A stretch of 64,000 bases of DNA from Actinernus sp. WN-2022 (lineage: Eukaryota > Cnidaria > Anthozoa > Actiniaria > Actinernidae), in assembly GCA_030867875.1 (NCBI GenBank), contig JAOWCC010000655.1, positions 10,686,269 to 10,750,268 on the forward strand, in the 5' to 3' direction. Made by a program: the position numbers and the translations under genes. Positions 56,913 through 64,000 of the stretch are shown here, piece after piece; position 1 is the stretch's first letter, and the number at the start of each line of letters is the position of its first letter. Under the pieces are notes generated by a model. It worked only from the letters and a program-made list of their open reading frames with translations, was not told the origin of the DNA and searched no databases.

Positions 56913-58071
56913 TATGAGAGGACGCAAGTGGGTGTGTACTGTACCAGCTGTACTGTACTGTACTCAAAGCTGTACTGTACTGTACTCAAATATTGAAGTC
57001 ACCGACACCTTAAAGATTCTAGGAGTTACACTAGACCGCAAGCTCACCTTCAAGTCACACATCTCGGAACAGCTGAGGAAAGCTTATGCTAAGGCGGCAG
57101 CATTGAGACGATTACGTCGATTTATCCCAGAAGAAGTTATGATACGCCTCTACAAGGCATATATACTGCCCCACCTGGAGTACTGTAGTCCTATCCTACT
57201 GGGAATTGGTAAAGGTCAAACCAAACGATTGGAGGATGCCAATCATTACATTCTGAGGACTATTTTAGGCCTATCTAAGTCATTACAATGTCATTATCGT
57301 ATTACTTTATTCTAAAGTACGTAAATACGAAAACCTTGGCCCAGCGTAGATGTTTTCAGTCGTTATCCCTACTTTATAAATGTGTGCATGATCAAGGTCC
57401 TTCATACATCAATGATTTTTTTAAACTTAAAATTGTGAAGTACAACCTACGAGGTAATGGCACTAGGCTGGTACAACCACGCTTTAAATATGAATGGAAG
57501 CATAGATCCTTCTCATATATTGTTAGTAGACTTTGGAACAATTTACCACCTAAGAAACTTAGCTTAATATGGCATAGTGCTACTTCATGGTTCGTTTTAG
57601 TTTTATAGATTTTGTTAATTTCCGACTAAGAACTGATACAGTAGTTTTTTTCTTTGCTTTTACTTTTTACTAACAGACACGTCACGGCTCAGGAGAAAAT
57701 ACTTTTTATAGGGGTACGGTAGGGATAGTATTTTTACGTTAGGGGTTAGGGTAAATTATTGGGGTAATTGTCTATGGAGGAGGGTGTTGGTCTTATTTTC
57801 CCTGGGAAGGGGGGGAGGGGGTGGGGCTGCCATCGGGGTGTTTCTTTTCTTGTGGGAAGGGGTTGGTTGCAATGTGGGAGGGGATACTTTTCACATTGTT
57901 ATTAATAAAGAGGTGAAATACATTTTATTAGATTTTATTATAAATTTTAATAGAATATTTATACACATATATATATTGTAATTTTTTATTTTATTTTTAA
58001 GTTCACGTTCAAGTTTTAACGAGTTATATAGCTCCTAGTTGACACGTGGGTAAATAAAGTATTGTATTGTA
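56913..58071 (+). mobile_element. 3' fragment of a LINE (block II)
   Basis: Duplicate of 34206-35364 with the same microsatellite start, frameshifted reverse transcriptase remnant (56989-57608) and TATTGTATTG end. Confidence 0.75.
56989..57608 (+). pseudogene. LINE RT C-terminal domain, frameshifted (block II)
   Basis: Same two frames as 34282-34901, with the frameshift at the same place, so the lesion predates the block duplication. LGVTLDRKLTFKSHI and SRLWNNLPP motifs visible. Confidence 0.8.
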
Positions 58072-58963
58072 AGTACGTCGGCTAAATCCTTTGTACCTTA
58101 TCCCGGATTCCATTCATACTTTGTGTTTCAAGTTTCGGGGTGTCTAAATCCCCAATAATCCTATTAGACGATTCTATACGCTTTTACCTCAAAGGATAAA
58201 CCAGATCAAATTGCTGAAACAATCCATGACCGTCAGTAGATGACAAATAAAACCGGAATACATTTTTCCTCGTGGTTTTCCAAATGCTTAAAATTAGATT
58301 TTGACTACAAAATGACCAATAATGGTGAGTACATCGGTAGATAGTCATCGATTTAGTTGGCTTCGAATTGAAACTGATACTGGACCGGCACTGGGCTGTT
58401 TTTTCTTCTTCGTGTATCCAGTCATATTCACCAGGATAACCCGGCTTGGCCGACTATACTCCCGCCGGTCTGCAATTTTATTTTATTTCTCACACAATGA
58501 GTAAGGAATTGTTATTTTTTCATTTAGTTTTCTATCACTGAGTGTGTTATAGATATAATTAGAATAGTTGAAGGGGTAAATACTTTGTTTTTCGTTAGAT
58601 TAGAGTACTTCAGCCGGAAGGAAATCAATATCAAGTCATTATTTTAAAACTGTTTTTATTGTAACATTTATGAGACAATTTTATTGTATTCTTGAATTAC
58701 TCTATTGGTGGTTTTCATGGTCGTGACACGCGATCGCAAAATTGGTTTGCATTGACGAAATGAAATATAACATTTTGGTCCTTGTAGAACTACCAAAAAG
58801 AGGTACCCGTATTGGTAATGTAATACCGATACAAAGCACATGGTAAGCACGTGCACAATGCATGCGGAGTGGGAGTCAATTATTCACACCCCCTATAGGG
58901 GCTTACAATACAGCACGAGGTCCAACTCTTGTGAGATCAGTCTGCTGCTTACGCTCGACTTAA

Positions 58964-59722
58964 GGGACGGACCATTAGAAAAGTTATGGGGGGGTGGGGG
59001 AATTCCCCCAAAAAAATCCATACAAGGGAAAATTATCAAAAAAGTATCCATGCACAGCCAGCAACACAGAAAAAAAAATCATACATGGAGGGGGAGATAG
59101 TAGCCTGCGAACAGCATCCTCTACTTGATAGCCTGTGTACAGCCGTACGTCTCCCCTCAAAACTCGGGAAGGGACGTCTGTGCTACACTGTCGTTAATCG
59201 TGTTCTGGCATAATTTTGCATAAACTACATCTCGATTTCCATTGGCCGAGAAACACTAGACAGTACACATTGTAGATTTCAGATTGTTCATTTCCTATTG
59301 TTAATGCAATGCAAGAGACAAAGACGGGAGGACGCTGCGAAGCGGGGAAAATAAATAAATGTCCTTCTTCGATAGCCTATACACAGACGGCGTATTCCCT
59401 TCAAAGGAAGGGATTTGGAGATCTTTCTTTCCTCGAGGGAGTTGAAGATTGGATAAACTCTTGAGTTTGAGAACCATGTGATGGCTCTTAAGGTTTACTT
59501 AGGACAAGAACTGTTAAGTACAAAGATAGCTAAATTTGGAATAACTTAATATTCCAAATTGAATAGATTAGTACATAAAATATTTTCAAAAAAAAAAAAC
59601 GTGCATGAGATCTCAGCCGAAAAAAAATTGCTGCACAGCAAACTGGAGTAAAAAACATTCATGCAGCTTGAGAATCCCCCCCCCCCCCCCCCCCCCCCAT
59701 AACTTTTCTAATGGTCCGTCCC
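58964..59722. mobile_element. TIR element with GGGACGGACC ends (block II copy)
   Basis: Duplicate of 36257-36981 with TAA on both sides. It retains about 40 bp near 59018-59050 that block I lacks. The missing stretch lies between short AAAAATCCATRCA-like repeats, consistent with a slippage deletion in block I. Confidence 0.65.
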
Positions 59723-60485
59723 TAACAGCTTTGTCATTTTCATCCCTCCTCCTCCCCATGGTCCGTGCCACCTTCTTACTTGTGCTAAGGGTGCTAAGTC
59801 GCTTTTAAGTCCCCACCTTTGCTGGGCAAATTATATTTTTCTTAAAATAAGATCTGTAATGATATAAATATTAATGAGTTAGTAAAGCGGCTATGTGCTC
59901 AACATTTGCACATAGCCAGATTAATCCAACTCAGTAGTTTTGTGTTTCTGTCCCGCAAACCGAGCTCAACATTGACAGCAGGTCCATCATATATAATCAC
60001 AATTCAGGGAAGGACATAAATATATTTATAACTCACATTTTGGAACATTGGATTATTTCCTAACGGAGCTGTGGGCCAATGAATGTACGACAAGTTTACA
60101 GTACTTTGTATGCGGCCGCCATCTTTGTGGCCTTCTCTGGGGCACCAACATGGCGGCCATAAAACGAAAATACAAATAAAGCTTAATTTCCCATTAAAAT
60201 CATTGGGTTTCACTTCAAAACTCTTTGAATGCAACTTTAAATGATTTATCGAGTTAAAAAAAGAAATTGACACAATTATATGGATATTTATGCCTTCCGG
60301 AAAACACGCTGGCTCCGGCGTTCTGTCATAAAATACAAAATTTATTTACTCCAGAACAACACACCCTATCGACGTGAAATTTGCTGTGTATAATTTTATT
60401 ATCGATGTCTAGAATATATACAAAGAACAGCTTTGTAGGAATTATAGTTTAGGTTTTTGAAGACGTCACATGCAAACCAAGAATA

Positions 60486-62509
60486 GCTCTTCGAGACCAA
60501 ATTAACTCCAGCGTATGGGATGAAAAGAGCCTGACAATGAGGTTGGCTCATGCGTTATACATGGCATCGAGGCTAAAATGATAATTTTTACTTAAACACT
60601 ATATTATTCGCAAATACACCAGCCTTTATGCAGACCCAATAACTCGTCTACTTTTTGATATTTTCAGGAGTCGCAATTATCTGATTATTACGTCACTCGC
60701 TCGTTCGTTTTCTCAAACTTCACAACGAGTGAATTAATCTCGTACAAAACACTTCATATGCTGTTATCTGTTTATTATACATCATACGAGAATGATATGT
60801 TTGCTTCACATATGTTTGTTGTCGTTAACTTACGATACTATAAAAAGTAGTGAGAGCTCAGTCGGAAATTACACTAAGTTTAGTCGATAAGAAGCTTTAG
60901 GACACGTATCGATCGATTGTGTTCTCCTTATATGGTCTTTGGAAACAGCTGCATGTTTGCTTGGTTCCAAACAGCTTGCTTCAACTTCAGAAGCGATGGC
61001 CGCCATGTTGGTTCATGCTTTTGCTCCAATCTCGTTCACAAAACTGTTTTGGTCTTAATGCGGCACTAAGCTAAGCATATATGTCGACGGTCCCTTATTG
61101 ATCAAAGAACAAAGCTTTTTCCCAAACATAAACAAAAGTTATTAGACAATGAGACTTAAAATACACTCTTTCAACGGAGCCTTCAAAACATTCGAGACGA
61201 TGAATAGAGCCTTTCAAAACATTAAACAACACGTCAAAAGTGATAAAAGACAGTTGCGTGAATAATCACTTTGATCACTGAGTCATATCTCAATCGGTCA
61301 TTACGGGGTGGCTTTCAAACTTTTCAAACGAAAATGCATAAAGCGCACAATGGAGGTAAGAAAAGTTAAAATGGAAATAAAAAGGTAAATCCTCCGTGAG
61401 CACTGTACGATGTATTTAGTTAACTTAGTAGAATCGATAGAATAAAAATAACTAAATCTTGAAAGAATTGAGATCGTAACGCAAAGATTACAACTGGTTA
61501 TAGCGCGTTAGGAAATCAAATTGAATATACAAGTACTCACGCTGTCTCTTTCATGTGACGATGTGAGAAAAACATTTCGATGACATTTGGAAAGACATTT
61601 CAAGGCTACTAGCCGTCACGATTTTCTAATATAAGGCAGTCAATATTTTCTTCGCTGTTTCCCTTCCACACGATCGCTTTCCTGTCGTTTTCAACCGTTC
61701 GCACGAAAACGCTAAAAGCACACGAAACGCACACATGCACACATGTAGATCAGATATTTAGATTGATATTACACGCGCGTTTTCGAAAACCTTCGTTCTT
61801 CCTGATAGACCTCCGATATCTGATTCGGAAAGCGTTTTCATAAAGCTGCGCTTTCGATGGAAACGATTAACGCCTGTTCATCGCTTACATGTGGACGGAG
61901 CGTGCCTCCGTTTTGATGCAAAAACGTATACGGGTGGTCAGGTCCGGCCATAATTACTGTTGCCGATCTTCGGCCGGCCTGTGAAAAATCGTCTTAGGGA
62001 CGGACCATTTGAAAATTGATTGGGGGGGGGGGGGGGGGGGGGAGGGGGTACCGCAAATCCCCCAAAAAAATTGAGCAAGCCGAATTTGCACAGAAAAAAG
62101 AGCGAACGAGCCGAAATCACCCCGGAAAAAATCGAGCAAGGGTGAAACTTTGTTCATTAGCTGAAACAGGTTCAGCCAATGTTTAGTATCTAGAACACAG
62201 GAAACCAGTGTTTTAGAGAGCAGTAAAATCTCAAACATTTTGGCTCGGGCCTTTGGCCCTCGCAATATTTCAATACATTCTGTTTTTTTCTTCCATACGC
62301 AGGACGGTATATTATCTAAGCTCATAATCAAAGGCACATTCCCATATAGGACAGATAATGCATTCGTGTACAAGAGATTAGTTATATAGTTATATATGAC
62401 AATGTTGAGCACTTTTTATTGTTTTGTCTTATTTGAGACTACGGAACAATGCAATATGATGCACTACAATACAATATGATGCACGAATTAACAGTACAAT
62501 TTTAAGTAT
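60486..62509 (+). repeat. Repeat unit A7 (5'-truncated)
   Basis: Counterpart of A3, starting at the same GCTCTTCGAGACC point. The G-run at about 62022-62042 is 21 bases, longer than in A1, A3 or A5. Confidence 0.7.
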
Positions 62510-64000
62510 CGATTGCATATTTTGTTAGTCAGTCACCGGATATCGATATGTAGGCTTTTGTGCGCAATAGCGATGTTTCGTGTTGATAAACATTGCAATT
62601 GTTATGCTAATGTGCCAACCATGATTTGTAAAGCCCGCTTTGTGTTAGGAACCAATGGATCTCTGGTTGGCACATTAATGACAATAGATGACGACACACG
62701 AAACATCGCTATTACTTTAATATGTAAACGAAAAAGAAAACACCTTTTCCGTGTTCTCATAGTAAAAATGGAACGATTAAAAAGAGTGCGATGTATATGA
62801 TGCCATTTCTTTGATATTTTTTGCTCTTATTTATGGAAGAGATCCAGCGAGGTGACCGTGTGACACGAATGACAAGCAACAGTTCCAGTAACCAATTTAA
62901 ACTATGCAATGAGTAACACAGAACTCCAATTTTGCTAAGTGGGACGACCTTAATATGATATAAATAAACTGACCTGTAAGCAAGATAATAAAGAGGAATT
63001 GTTTCATTTGGTGTTGTGGTCGTTGTCTTTGGTGTTGTTTTGAACGATACAACTGTTATTCTAGATTTATAAATAACGATATTAAAACAGATTAAGATGC
63101 TCTTCAAAGGTCAATAATGATTTTCTTAATAAATCGAATAATGTTAAGGACTCGCGCATTTAAAAAAAAAGGGTTATTCTTGAATTACTCTATACTGGCT
63201 CTTCGAGACCAAATTAATTCCAGCGTATGGGATGAAAAGAGCCTGACAATGAGGTTGGCTCATGCGTTATACATGTAATCAAGGCTAAAATGATAATTTT
63301 TACATAAACACTATATTATTCGCAAATACATCAGCCTTGATGCAGACCCAATAACTCCTCTACTTTTTGATATTTTCAGGAGTCCCAATTATCTGATTAT
63401 TACGTCACTCGCTCGTTCGTTTTCTCAAACTCTCGTACAAAACACTTCATATGCTGTTATCTGTTTATCAGATACATTGTACATCATACGAGAATGATAT
63501 GTTTGCTCCACATATGTTTGTTGTCGTTAACTTACGATACTATAAAAAGTAGTGAGACGGCTCAGTCGGAAATTACACTAAGTTTAGTCGATAAGAAGAT
63601 TTAGGACATGTATCGATCGATTGTGTTCTCCTTATATGGTCTTTGGAAACAGCTGCATGTTTGGTTGGTTCCAAACAGTTTGCTTCAACTTCAGAAGCCA
63701 TGTTGGCTCATGCTTTTGCTCCAATCTCGTTCACAAAACTGTTTTGGTCTTACACACTAAACGTGGCACTAAGCTAAGCATATATGTCGACGCTCCCTTA
63801 TTGATCAAAGAACAAAGCTTCTTTCCCAAACATAAACAAAAGTTATTAGACAATGAGACTTAAAATACACTCTTTCAACGGAGCCTTCAAAACATTAAAC
63901 AAAACGTCAAAAGTGATAATTAAAAAGAAAGTTGCGTGAATAATCGCTTTGATCACTGAGTCATATCTCAATCGGTCATTACGGGGTGGTTTTCAAACAT
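62510..64000 (+). repeat. Repeat unit A8 (runs off the window)
   Basis: Counterpart of A4; contains the 142-bp MITE at 62569-62710 and continues past the window end. Confidence 0.7.
62569..62710. mobile_element. 142-bp MITE with 2-bp AT TSD
   Basis: The ends AGCGATGTTTCGTGT and the exact complement are flanked by AT on both sides (62567-62568, 62711-62712). A4 has the empty site GCAATTAC at 39815-39822. The interior adds a second inverted pair, ATGTGCCAACC and GGTTGGCACAT. A 2-bp AT duplication is unusual and would fit ISL2EU-type elements (inference). Confidence 0.8.

Larger units (their letters stand above)
42902..64000 (+). repeat. Tandem duplication, block II (runs off the window)
   Basis: Second copy of the 24049-42901 block. 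The offset is about 17843 bp before the 4.86-kb insertion at 50920-55779 and about 22707 bp after it. Compared with block I it lacks the CACTA-like insert, gains the TTAA element and the 142-bp MITE, and keeps an extra roughly 40 bp near 59018-59050. The right edge is not visible. Confidence 0.8.

Overview
The window is animal nuclear DNA. It is AT-rich, has no prokaryote-style operons, and carries a non-LTR retrotransposon, a tRNA-headed SINE, minisatellites, and many terminal-inverted-repeat (TIR) elements with clear target-site duplications (TSDs). The mix looks like a marine invertebrate, most plausibly an anthozoan cnidarian such as a stony coral. That assignment is inference from repeat style, not from a marker gene. 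I found no intact host gene. Nearly all open frames are short, lie inside repeats, or are shadows of palindromes and tandem arrays.

Region 1-21300 is a mosaic of small DNA transposons, many of them fold-back. Elements with TTAA target sites lie at 3969-4919, 5967-6539, 14675-15090, 15124-16669 and, as a chimera, 19693-20145. Elements with 9-bp TSDs and TARCYTG-type ends lie at 733-818 and 12922-14431. There is also a near-perfect 500-bp hairpin (19076-19574), two self-similar 'GAGTTA' elements (8096-8435, 20225-20551), and a 31-bp minisatellite of 12 units (7198-7568). A strand-skewed, G-poor tract (20760-21302) leads into a CR1/L2/Rex-like LINE on the minus strand (21303-23262). Its reverse transcriptase frame is broken by only two in-frame TAA codons, plus a C-terminal frameshift.

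Region 24049-64000 is a large tandem duplication. Block I (24049-42901) and block II (42902 to beyond the window) share the same order: a roughly 2.5-kb unit (A) twice, then a composite insert, then two more A units. The insert is a nest. A TTAA-type element (28652-34205) holds a MULE-like element with a 10-bp TSD and subterminal heptamer arrays (30900-34106), and that holds smaller MITEs. In block II the same position of the MULE-like element carries a further 4.86-kb TTAA element (50920-55779), whose empty site is intact in block I. Two more insertions differ between A copies and also have clean empty sites: a CACTA-like element (24871-25887) and a 142-bp MITE (62569-62710). Between the blocks lie a SAP-like coding fragment, a LINE 3' fragment and a SINE flanked by 40-bp direct repeats.

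The parts interact only as insertion layers. The near identity of the two blocks, together with presence/absence differences in transposons, fits either a recent tandem duplication or two haplotypes placed end to end by the assembler. Distinguishing these is the most useful follow-up.
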